Origin: Tridacna crocea
Lineage: Eukaryota; Mollusca; Bivalvia; Cardiida; Cardiidae
DNA: 64,000 nt
NCBI GenBank assembly: GCA_943736015.1
Contig: OX031060.1
Span: 27,357,231 to 27,421,230, forward strand
Reading direction: 5' to 3'
Shown here: positions 1-12,300 of the stretch, one piece after another
How positions within the stretch are numbered: the stretch's first letter is position 1
Layout of the letters: the number at the start of each line of letters is the position of its first letter
Program-made: the position numbers and the translations under genes
Notes under the pieces: model-generated
Database searches by the model: none
What the model was told of the DNA's origin: nothing
The model's input: the letters and a program-made list of their open reading frames with translations, nothing else

Positions 1-64
1 AAATCAGGAGTTTTTAATAAAGGATTGAACAAGGACTATTTCAGGACCCCTAGAACCACAGCAT

Positions 65-215
65 CATTATACCCCTGTATAAGGAATGTTTTAGGGGGGT
101 ATACTGGAATCAGCCTGTTTGTCCATCAGTCTGTGTACAAATTATTGCCTGTTTCTTTCAAAGCGCTGGCTGGAGTATTAAATCACACTCACTGACAGCT
201 CTAGTTCACTTTAGA
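65..215 (+). repeat. Repeat R3 ('tatacccctg...ctgtctgt'), copy
   Basis: ttatacccctgtataaggaa, ggggggtatactggaatcag, gtgtacaaattattgcctgt and ctgacagctctagttcac align with 63331-63500. Confidence 0.7.
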
Positions 216-305
216 GATTAGCAAAGAAGTTTTTTGTTTTGAGCATTTTTTTCCCTTTTGTCAGTGTTTGTCTGTCATGTGATCAATATTTTTTGAAAAT
301 TCCAG

Positions 306-389
306 GTTTATAGATGGGTCTTCCTACTTTGAGGCTGTTGCAGATGCTCTGGAAAAGGCAAAAGAAGAGATTTTCATCACAGATTGGTG
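306..389 (+). CDS. PLD1: PLD exon a (start of first catalytic half)
   Basis: Acceptor ends tccag, donor is gtcagt. Encodes [20 protein letters not shown] and then EIFITDWW, the strand and helix that open the first catalytic half of PLD1/2. It starts on the last base of a codon, so at least one coding exon lies upstream of the window. Ends in phase 2. Confidence 0.92.
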
Positions 390-3300
390 GTCAGTGTTAA
401 GTATAATACTTCTGCAAAATACTTTATTTGTCTTGCTCAGACTTCAAACATTTTTGTAGAAGGATAATTTCCATGCATAAAGTAATTTCTCCTTTTACAA
501 CAATGTTTTCAGAAATGGTCTTCTGTAAGACTAAAACTATTAACTTTTTACCAAACGACAGAATTTTAGACTGGTCCAAATTGAAAGCATTTGCAGATGA
601 CAAAATGAATGTCACTAAAGAATTGAAGTTTGTTTTAGGATGGTAGGAAAACAATGTAGGAAAAGGAGAAAATGCTGGTTACCAGCATTTTCTCCTTTTC
701 CCACAATGTTTTCTAAAGTTTTCTTCTGTTGGGTTGTTAAAAGTCGGGATTGTGTGGTAAAAGGTTAAGTAATAAGCAATATTTCCTGTATGCACCATGG
801 TTTTACAAGTCATCAGGCATGTTAGCTTGATTAACTCTTTACCACACAGTCCCGACTTTAAACGACCCCATAGAAGAAAACTTTAGAAAACATTGTGGGA
901 AAAGGAGAAAATGGACGTAACCACTATCTTCTCCTTTTCCAACAATGTTTTCTACCCTTCCCAAAACAAATTTCAAATTTTCATTTTATTTGTTGTGTTT
1001 TCAATGCTTTCAATCTTGTTGTTTGGTAATGAGTTAATGCTTAATTTCAATAGTTTACAAGGGCATTTTCTGAAAAGGTCTCTGCTGCAGAGTGGAGAGG
1101 TATTGAGATACAGATGTATCAGAGATTATGCAATATGGAGAACAAAGTTTTTCACCTTTGGTTTAGTTTAAACATATTTATCATACATCGGTTGAGAAAC
1201 AAGTTCTTTCAGCTTATAATAATCTCTTTTGATTCTGCTTCTGGGGAACTACACCAGTACTTGCTTCCTAATTGTGGGCCCATGAAAAGTTCCAAAATTG
1301 ACACCCACTCCTGGGTGTCAAAGTTTTGGTTACGAGGCATATGCTCTACCTCACGACCATGGACATCACTTTTCCTCACAATCCTGTATTTTGATTACCT
1401 TGACATAGAAATCTTATGAAAACATTGTGGGAAAAGGAGAAAATGCTGGTAACCAGCATTTTCTCCTTTTCCTGGAATATTTTCTACCCTATCAAGGATG
1501 AAATCTATCATTTGAACCACATTTAAATTGTCACATGCAAATGCTTACAATTTGGACAAGCCTACTCTTTTGTCGTTTGGTAAAGAATCATGTGGACCTT
1601 ATTAACCAATTACCCCACAATGCCTACTTTTAAAGCCCTTGAGAAAGACATCTTTAGAAAACATTGTGGGAAAAGGAGAAAATGCTGGTAACCAGCATTT
1701 TCTCCTTTTCGCACAGTGTTTTCTACCCTTCACAAATCAAATTTCAAATTTTCAGTCACTTTTATTTTGTCATCTGCAAATGTTTTCGATTTGTGCAAAC
1801 CTAAAATTTTGTGATTTGGTAATGAATTAATCTGGAGAAACAGCAAAGAAAATACATGTAATTACAATTTCAAGGTTGTTTTGGCTGGAGTAAGTTACAA
1901 CAAATCAGACTGTTTAGATCAAGATCAGACTGCACCTTGAGTGCAGGTTGATCTTGATCTACAATGCCCTCAAAAGCGACAATAATTTCAAGTTTTGTCA
2001 AGTTTGATTTAAAGAGTGCAATTTGAGAGAACAAAGTTTTAGAAGTTTCCCTTACGAAATCTGCAGACAGTAACATAGATGCGGATTGAATGATAGGAAT
2101 TGTCTTAAAAGGTAATTTAGCACTGTAGGAACTGGAGAAAATATTGTTTAACCCATTACCACACAATCCCTACTTTTGACGCCTCTGAGAAAGAAGCCTT
2201 TAGAAAACATTGTGGGAAAAGGAGAAAATGCTGGTAACCAGCATTTTCTCCTTTTCCCACAATGTTTTCTACCCTTCACAAAACAAATTTTAAATTTTCA
2301 GTCACTTTTATTTTGTCGTCTGCAATTGCTTTCAATTTGGACCAGTCTAAAATATTGTCGTTTGGTAATGGGTTAACTGAGTTTTCTCCTATTGCTACTA
2401 TGTTTGTTGAAGTTTCCTTCCTCAGAGTTGTTTGATAAAGTTGCTAGTCACAAATATTTTCTCCTATTCCCAGACTGCGTTTGCAACTGTTTTAACCCTT
2501 TTCTAAACGACAAATTTTAGACTCTTGGAAACTGTAGGACAATTTGACAGGACAATTTCAAATTCGATAAAAATGGCAGAAAATTCTCCAAATGGGTAGA
2601 AAACACTGTGAGAAAAGGAGAAATTGCTCGTTACAAGCAATTTCTCCTTTTCCCACAGTGTTTTCATAAGACTTGTAACGCAGACACGTAAAAACAAGGG
2701 CTTGTTTGGGAAAGGGTTGATTAAGATCAAATGATGCAATTTTTCTTTGATAGGATTAAAAACATTGTGGGAAAAGGAGAAAATGCTGGTTATCAGCATT
2801 TTCTCATTTTCCCACAATGTTTTCAAAAAGCTTCATTAAAAGTCGGCAATGTGTAGCAAAGGGTTCATTTATTGGATCATTTTGGTAAAGGGTTAATTTG
2901 TATCATATGTTTTTGCATAGGTTGAGCCCAGAAATCTATCTCAAGAGGATGGTAACCGACAGGGAAAAATGGCGTCTAGATGAAATCTTAGGCAGAAAAG
3001 CTGTAAGTCAATATTTTCCCATCCATAGTGTTCCCTTTGTTTTACTGAAGTCAATATTTCATGACTAACTCCTTGCATTCTCAGGATCACATTTATTTTG
3101 TGATGTTTTCATTATTTTAGCCTTTTTGTGGAGGCCAGTGCACCTATCCATATTTTTCTGGAGTTCATTTTGCTAACAGTTTCCCCAATATTGTTTCCAG
3201 GATACTGGCTTCTTTCCGATGTAACCATCATTGAAACAATGATCTCTGGTTAGAGAGGAAGGAATCCCCTGGCAGTCTGTCATGCAATAAACAACATATT

Positions 3301-6300
3301 TATTTACCATTCATGGACACAAGTTTAACTCTTTACCAAACAACAATATTTTAGGCTTGTCTGAATTGAAAGCATTGTGCAGAGGACAACATAAAAGTGA
3401 CTGAAAAATTGAAATTTGTTTTGTGAAGGGTAGAAAACATTGTGGGAAAAGGAGAAAATGCTGGTTACCAGCATTTTCTCTTTTTCCCACAATGTTTTCA
3501 AAAGGCTTCTACCTTAAGGTCGTTAAAAAAGTCGGGATTGTGTGGTAAAGGGTTAAACAAACTTGAGGAAGGCAAATTTTAAAAACATTGTCAGAAAGGG
3601 ACTTTGAAAACATTGTCAGAAAGGGAGAAAATGCTGGTAACTCCATATTTTCTCCTGTACTTACAGTGTTAGTGTTTTCTACCCTTTATAAGACAACTTC
3701 CATCAAATTCCATCTACAGAGCCACATTTAAACATTTACCAGACAAGAAAATCCTAGAGTTATCCAGATTCATATCCCTTGCAGACAACAAATTAATTGT
3801 GGCAAAAACAGTAAGATTTGTTTCAAAAAGGGCAGAATACACTGTGGCAAAAGGAGAAAAATGATGGTATCCAACATTTTCTCGTTTTCCCACAATGTTT
3901 TCAAAGGGTTGTTTGGTAAAAGGTTACTATTGTGCCTGCATACCAGCATTTTCCCACAATGTTTTCTTCTCTTCCAAAGTAATATGTTTCAATTTTTGAG
4001 TCCCATTTATTTTGTTGTCTGCAAATGCTTTCAATTCGGACAAGTCTAAAATCTTGTCGTTTGGTAAAGAGTTGAATGAATGAAAGCCATCTCATTTTTA
4101 GATGCCTGTGATATTTAGTTAAACTCTTTACCACAGGACAAAATTTTAGACTGGCTCAAATTGGAAGCATTTGCAGACGACAAAATGAAGGTGACTAAAA
4201 ATTGAAATTTGTTCTTGGAATGGTAGAAAACACTGTAGGAAAAGGAGAAAATGCTGGTTACCAGCATTTTCTCCTTTTCCTACAGTGTTTTCAAAAGGCA
4301 TCTTTCATCAAAAGTACGGATTGTGTGATAATGGGTTAAGTTACGAGACACACAAACTGCTTTTTGTAATATGATAGTACAGTAGATTCCGCTTATTTGC
4401 AAGTCCTATTTGTCAGAGAAAATATTGCGAATAAGCGGTCGGCCCGATAATCCGATGGCTCTTTTCAGACCGGAAGTCAAACCAGAGTTGCAGACGATCG
4501 TTTCGTTCTAATGACAGACGTTCATCTCTTGCATCCCGATCATTTGATTAATGCTCATAATTTTTTGAATATGTGGCTTTCAAACTAAACAAGTTTTAAA
4601 AAAAATTTATTTGTTTGCTTACTTTATTTACCCATCAAGGGCACAAAGCACCAGAAACGATCCTGGCCATTAGCCATGGTGATGCTTCGTTTGACATAAA
4701 ATTCAACACAAACTTTTTGTCAACACAGGTTTCGACGCATATCTCCAGTTTCCGGTTATCTAACATTTACTCCATGTGTACATGTACATTCTTACACAAC
4801 ATGATCGTGTACTGTGCACCTGTATAAACCCCGACTCGCCACCTGTTCGGTTGAATGGGTGGATAAATTTTGTGTGACGTCATTGACTGATTGACGCGCA
4901 GACGAATCTATTTTAACGCCTCAATTTAGGCCTTACCATTCAAAGTAGACCTAAATAAGAAACTGTTTTCTGTGTTTTTCACAGTTTACATTCGGTACAC
5001 CTTACTTTCACGCCTGTAGTCAAATTGTTTGTCACAAATTGGATTATCAACGAGACACTAACAAACAGTTGTTTTTTTTCCCCAGTGTGTAATTATCTGA
5101 TCGGTGATAGGTTATTTCGATCGGTCTTTCTTGTAACAGGTAAAGTGCCGAATTCGTCTGCAGTTGATTTCGGGGAGCGTAGATAAAGATCGGACTGCAC
5201 AGAATGTGTAGTCTGATCATAGAACGTCTATGTTCGGTTTTTTTTCCCCGAGTTATACCACGACAAGATTTAAGTACATGTAGTCATCTTTTCGCCAATT
5301 TTCCTGCCCTAAAATTACCATTTTATTAATCAGTGCTCTTGGTGGTTGATGTACAGCCTGGTACCCGAAATCTCGCGTAACCGTCCAATAGTTTGAAAAT
5401 CTGCAACCAGTGAAGCTTCATATTCAGAATGTCGGCCATTTGCAGATGTTTTGTAACCGTTATTAAACTTTCTTAAATGAAAAGAATAACATGAAATACG
5501 CCAAGAATTTTTATCTTTCATGATTAGATTATGAAAACGGATCTGTCGGACTCGTCGTTTGTATACTGCTACATTAGTTTTTAATCTGCGATTCTCTTTA
5601 CGCACTGAAATTCGACTTTTATCTTTTTGAGTGACCTTTTTTTTCCCGGACAGATTGAAATTTTTCGCTGTCTTAACCAACGGAATTGCTAATAAACACT
5701 AGAATTTCGAATCATGTGCTAATTTTTCGTTGCAAAAAACCGAAATGTTCTATTTACGGGATCCCGATTAAGCGTTGAAATTTACGTTGTCTAAATAGGA
5801 AATGGATCGGTGCTGGACCAAATCTTGCAAATATCCGAAAATCCCGATAAACAGGGTTGCGATTAAGTGGAATCCACTGTATTGACTTTTCTGCAGAAGC
5901 TCTGTAATCTTACCTGAAATCTCAAATAATTGGGACTGTCAAATAACCATTTGCAGACAACCTTTTCCATGTTACAGCTGACAGCATTTTAAAAACAATT
6001 TGAAAAGAGGAAAATATGCTTATTATAATCAACAATGATGTGAAATAAAGAGTGATTAACATACAAATCCTTTACTATGCAGTTCCTAGTTTAAGTACCC
6101 TAAGTAAACAACCTTTTGAAAGCATTGTGGGATAAGGAGAAAATGCTGGTAACCAGCATTTTTCCTTTTCCCACAATATTTTCTACCCTATCAAAAAGAG
6201 AAATCAAAATCAACTGAACCACAACAATTTGTCATCTGCTAAAGTTTTCTATCTGGAGGAGTCCAAAATTTTGTGATCTTGATTAAGAGTAAAATCTTTA

Positions 6301-9300
6301 TAACACAACAAAATTATAGAGTTGTCCAAATTGAAAACATTCACAGATGAACAAAATCATAGCTATTATGGTTATTATGCCCCCCCTGCAAAATGAATGT
6401 TTTCGGGAGGGGGGGTATATTTGAATTGGCCTGTCTGTCTGTGTCCGTCTGTGTGTCTCTGTGTCCTGTGTACAAAATTATACTAATTACCTGTTTCTGT
6501 CCAAGTGCTAGGAGGGGTACCTTTCTAAAAATTTGTGGTTTGGTAAAGGGTTAAGTTATTACTTGTAAATGCTTTCAGCTTGGACAGGTTTCAAATTTTT
6601 AAGCGTTATTTGGTAGAAAACGTTTTAGAAACTAGTATTTGCTACTTTCCCTGCAATATTTCAGCAAGTGTCTGTGCTCGGAATCATTAAAAGGTGGGAT
6701 TATTTGGTAAAAAGTCAGAGCTTTAACCCTTTACCACACAATTCCAAGTGTAAACAAACCTGAAGAAGATTTTGAAAACTTTGTTGGAAAAGGAGAAAAT
6801 GTTGGTTTTTGTACCCTAACAAAGACCGAAACCATGATTTGTGCTATATTTATTTTCTCATCTGCAAATGCTTTGAATTTGGTCCAAAATTTTGTTGTTT
6901 GGTAAAGAGTCAATTTAGGGATCCCAAATCCCTGATACTGAATCTTTAACCATATAAACCTGTATAAATTAACCCATATTGAACATTGTGGGAAAATGCT
7001 GGTTAGCAGTGCTTTCTCCTTCATTTACTACATTTACTACCCTATCACAGACAGAAACATTTTTTGAGCAACATAAAAATCTTTACCACACAATCCCGGG
7101 TTTTTACGACCCCAAGGTATAAGCCTTTTTAAAACATTGTGGGAAAAGGGGAAAATGCTGATAACCAGCATTTCCTCCTTTTCCCACAATGTTTTCTACC
7201 CTGCTAAATTCAAATTTCAGTTTTTGAGTTACATTTATTTTTTCATCTACAAGTGTTTTCAGTATGGACCAGTCTAAATTTTGTTGTTTGGTAAAGCTTC
7301 TGAAAAATACAGTGTACTGTTTATTTTGATGAGTTCAAAGCTTTTATTGTTTGGTAAAGAGTCAATTTGAACTGAAATGTAACCTATAGTTGTAGCTTGG
7401 TCAGACAGTTTTAGCATATGTTTCATTTTGTTCTACAGAGAGCTGGAGTAAAGGTATTTGTTTTACTATACAAAGAGTTAGAGATAGCCCTGACTATTGA
7501 CAGCCATTACAGTAAATATGCACTCATCAACAAATGTCCAGAAAATATAAAGGTACATTCTCTTTTTTATGTTATTTATGTTAAATTTTATGTTATTCTC
7601 TTTTTCACTCTCTTTAAACTTGTAACACTGTAAAACATATTTGCGAGAAACAATTTAACACTGTACTAAACGACAAATTCCAGACTCTTCTAAATTAACC
7701 CTTTACCATACAATCATGTTTTTTTTACGACTCTGAGATAGAAGTCTTCTTAAAAAATTGTTGGAAAAGGAGAAAATGCTGGAAACAAGCTGAAAAGGAG
7801 AAAGTGCTGGTAACAAACTAAAAACAAATTTCAGTTTTTGAGTCACATTAATTTTGTTGTCTGCAATTGCTTCCAATTTAGACCCGTTTAAAATTATGTT
7901 ATCTGCTAAATAGTTAAAAGCATCTACAAATGTACAAAGTTGAAAGTGGTACATGTGGTATAAAGTGAATTCATTTGACAGGTCAGAAAGCATTGTGGGG
8001 AAAGGAGAAAATGCTTGCTACCAGCATCTATCCTCAAGTTTTTACAGAAGCTTCTTCTTTTAGGATCTCTATAACTCTGCATTGTGTGGTAAAAAATTCA
8101 ATAGATTTATGTCTCTGAATTATCCCAGGCATTAGTTTTAACAACCCAGAGCAACATAGTGGGAAAAGGAGAAAATGCTTGGTACAAATACTTTTCCTTA
8201 TGCATTTTACTCTTTCAAACAACATTTTAATCTCTCTTTATCTTTTACATAGAAAAAAACATGGTGGTAAAAGGAAAAAATGTTGGACACCAGCATTTGT
8301 CTGTTTCCCACCATGTTTTTAACTGCTGTCATCTTGGTTTGTTGGTTAACTCTTTACCAAATGACAACATTTTAGACTGGTCAAAATTGAAAGCATTTGC
8401 AGATGAAAAATACATGTGACTAAAGACTTGAAATTTGTTTTAGGAAAGGAAGAAAACATTGTAAGAAAAGGAGAAAATGCTGGTTATGAGCATTTTCTCC
8501 TTTTCCCACAATATTTTCAAAAGGCTTTTTTCACAGAGGTATTAAAAGTTGGGGTTATGTGGTAAAGGGTTAAAGAGTTAAACATTCAATTAGAAGACTA
8601 ACATGTAGTCCATGTTACATTTTACTGACTTACATATCTATACTGTTTACATAGGTCATTAGACATCCTGATCATGTTGCTGGGAGTAACCGTGTGTTAC
8701 TATGGGGACACCATGAAAAATTGGTTGTTATAGACCAAAAAACTGCCTTTGTTGGTGGCATAGATCTTTGTTATGGTCGTTGGGATGATGATAAGCATAG
8801 GTGAGTATGAGGTTGATTTTAAATCTTTACCACTCAGTCCAGACTTTAAATGACCATGAGAAAGAAGCCTGTAGAAAAAATTGTGGGAAAAGGAGAAAAT
8901 GCTGTTAACCATCATGTTCTCCTTTTCCTGCAATATTTTTTACCCTATCAAAGCCAGAAATCATCATATGAACAGGATTTAATTTGTTGTCTGCAGATGC
9001 TTTGAATTTGGTCCAGTCCAAAAGATTGTCTTTCGGTAAGGAGTTTAATCTTTACCAGATGACAAAAATTTTGACACATCTGAAACAGTACCCATATTCA
9101 GATGATATATACCTATATAACTCAAATTGTGAAATTTGCCTTGAAAGGGAAGCAAGCATTGTAAGAAAAGAAGAAGAAGCCTGTTTATTAGCATGTAGAT
9201 ATGTTCTTATGTGATGTGTAACAGAACAGAAGTCAAGTAACAGTGAAACTCAAAATATACATGTAATTCCATTGTTGCTATGATTCATTACTGTTTAAAC

Positions 9301-12300
9301 AACAACAACATGCAAACAATTAACCCTTTCCCAAATATTCTCATGTTTTCTTTACAGTGAGAGAGAAAGCTCTTGAAAAAATTGTGGAAAAGATAAAAAG
9401 ATGCTGGTAACCAGCATCCTTTTACCACAATGTGTTCTACCTTGTCCAAGACTGGAGTCATCCGTGTTTAAGTTTTTATTTGAAAGTGCTTTGAAGTTGG
9501 TGGTATTAAAAAAAATTCATTGTTCAAAGAGTTAAACCAGTCTTTTTCCAACAGTGTTTTCCAAATCATTGAAAAAAGATTGGTTACTTTTCATCAGATA
9601 TTTCTCTATTTCTTAACTTTTCCTAGTTTTTGGTAGATTTATATGTAGATTATATGTCAATAGATTAACTCGTCATTGACTGACAAATTTCAAAACCTTG
9701 TCTAAATTGGATGCATTTGATGACTGCAAAATAATTGCAACTTAACCCATTACAAATCCCTACTTTTGATGACCCTGAGAAGGTAGCCATTAGAAAACAT
9801 TGTGGGAAAAGGAGAAAATGCTGGTAACCAGCATTTTCTCCTTTTCCCACCATGTTTTCTACCCTTTACAAAATAAATTTCAAATTTTCAGTCACTTTTA
9901 TTTTGTCATCTGCAAATATTTTCAATTTGGACAAGCCTGAAATACTGTTGTTTGGTAATGAGTTACAATGAAAATGTCTTTGAAAACCTTCACTAAGAAA
10001 AAAATTGTGGGAAATGAGGCAATGCTTGTAACCAGCATATTTCCTCTTTATACCATGTTTTGAAAAGCTTTTTTCAGAAGAGTTTTTAATAGACAGGTTT
10101 GTTTGGTACAGGTCAAATTGATTCACAATAGTGCTTTTGCTAAATTTTTGACAGTTTTGTACCATTTTTTTAAATTTACAGAATGACAGATTTAGGGTCT
10201 GTCATGTACGACTTACTGCCAAATCCAGATAAAGTGAATATGGGTTACCCTAATGGTGACCACAAAGCTGGTGATCTTGAGAATGGCTCTGTACAAAGGC
10301 GTCCTCCAAAGCTTCGAATGGGTCATAAACCGCCAAGTACAATTATGGAAGGAGAAGAAACCAGTTTGACTGACATTGGTTTGATAGAAGATAGTGCAAC
10401 AGACAACAATCGGCCTAGATCTGAAGCTAAGCGAAAAAGCACAGGTGATATGCCAGCAGACAAATATGTAGTAAAAGATGACGCTAATGCCCGCCACTCG
10501 TTGTGTTCAGATCAAGATTTTGGATCAAATGATATCCTGACTGAAAATGACAGCCTAGAAAATGTTGATAAAGTGACCTATACGAATGTTGTAGCAGAAA
10601 TAACTGTTCATTCCAATGTAAAACAAGTGCCTCTAGAGGAAACAGATAGCCAAGATATTAGGACTGTTTTATCTGATGGCTTTAAAAGCAGTGACAGTGA
10701 AAAGTGCAATAGCATAAAGAGTAGTGCAGATGATGGACAAACAGACTCAGAGAGGATTCTAGATACAAGTCAAAAACATGATTTGAATGCTGATGACACT
10801 ATAAAAGAGAATTTAAATAACATCGAAAAGTCCACATGCAATGTGAACAATCAGATCTCAACAGGGGTAAAAGGAACTGATTTAAATGAAAACAAAACAA
10901 AAGGATCAGTGAGATTTAGAGAAGAGGAAAGTGTGATAGACGACATGATCACAGCGGAAAAATCAGTGCCTGTCGAAGGAAGGATGTCATACAATAAGAA
11001 AGATGCCGCTCAGAAACGGGAAACCTGGGCATCAAGAAAACTGAAGAAAACTTTTGGTTTGAAGAAAGACGAAGAGGATGCTGTGGATGGAAAAGGTATG
11101 TGATTTATATACGACCACCTGCAGCTACATCAAACTTTTGCTTTGCAGAAAAATCATTTTTGTCACAAGGATTTTAAATGAAATAAAAAAAAAAACACCT
11201 AAAGTTTAACCCTTCACCAAACAATCCTTGGTTTTTATGACCCTGTGATAGAAGCTTTTTGAAAACATTGTGGGAAGAGGAGAAAATGCTGGTAACCACA
11301 ATGTTTTCTACTCTGGTGGAAATAAATTGCAATTTTTGAGACATGTTTATTTTGTCGTCTGCAAGTGCTTTCACTTTGGACCAGTCTAAAAATGTGTCAT
11401 TTGGCAAAGGGTTAACATCATGCTGCATATTAAAAGTAGTTGTGGCCTGTGTTCACCAACTATTGTGACTTACTTTCTTACTCTTATTCTTTGAAAAGCA
11501 ACACAATTTCTATTAGGCTTAATGATTTCTGTTCGAATTAACCAAATGGATGTACTGATCAGAAAAACCTGCTATTTAGAAACTTAAAATGTTCCTGAGA
11601 AGTGAAAATAGATAGTTGCGCAATTTTAGAATAGTTGATGGATTTGGCCCAAGATGACTGTTACTGTGTTTACAAAAGCACTGTTTATAATTACAACTTT
11701 ATTTTGTTTTAGAATCTGATGAGGATGAAACTCCCAAAACCCGAAACAAATGGAGAATGGTGCTCAACATAAAGAAACTCGAACATGCTGGAAAAAGATC
11801 AGAAGATGAAGAAAAAATTCCAGATAGCCCATACCAGAGAGATCATAATCGGTCCCCCTTTCCTTCTCTTTCAACTAGAATTGTGAGTTGCTTAAGACAG
11901 ATTTAAAGCATTTTTGGACATAATTTATTAAATGTGGCTGGTAACAAACTGTTTTCCCTTTGCCATAATGTTTACTTAAGCCTTTACCTTATAAGGCATT
12001 TCTGTGGTATCTCTAATTGACCCTTAATAACAGCAAGGATGTAGCCGTTTCTTATGTGTATATGATACCTTTTGATAGTGTGGAAAACATTGTGGCAAAA
12101 GGTGAAATTGCTCGTGACGAGCAATTTCACCTTATGCCACAATGTTTTCCAAAGGCTCCTATAAGCAATGCGTAGAAATGAGTATCTGTGGAGTAAAGGG
12201 TTAAGGTGGTATTAAACATGAATGAAACAATCATGATTAGCTGCAAGTAATATTTAGATTTGTCACATTTATTTTTAAATTTTTTATCTATCTGCTGTTG

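Noticed and set aside
1114..1419. 101-codon open frame upstream in PLD intron
   Set aside because: No similarity, low-complexity flank, and it lies between MITE copies inside the intron; no splice sites in phase.
5330..5680. 116-codon basic open frame as an independent gene
   Set aside because: It lies wholly inside the pogo/Tigger-like element; at most a transposon remnant.
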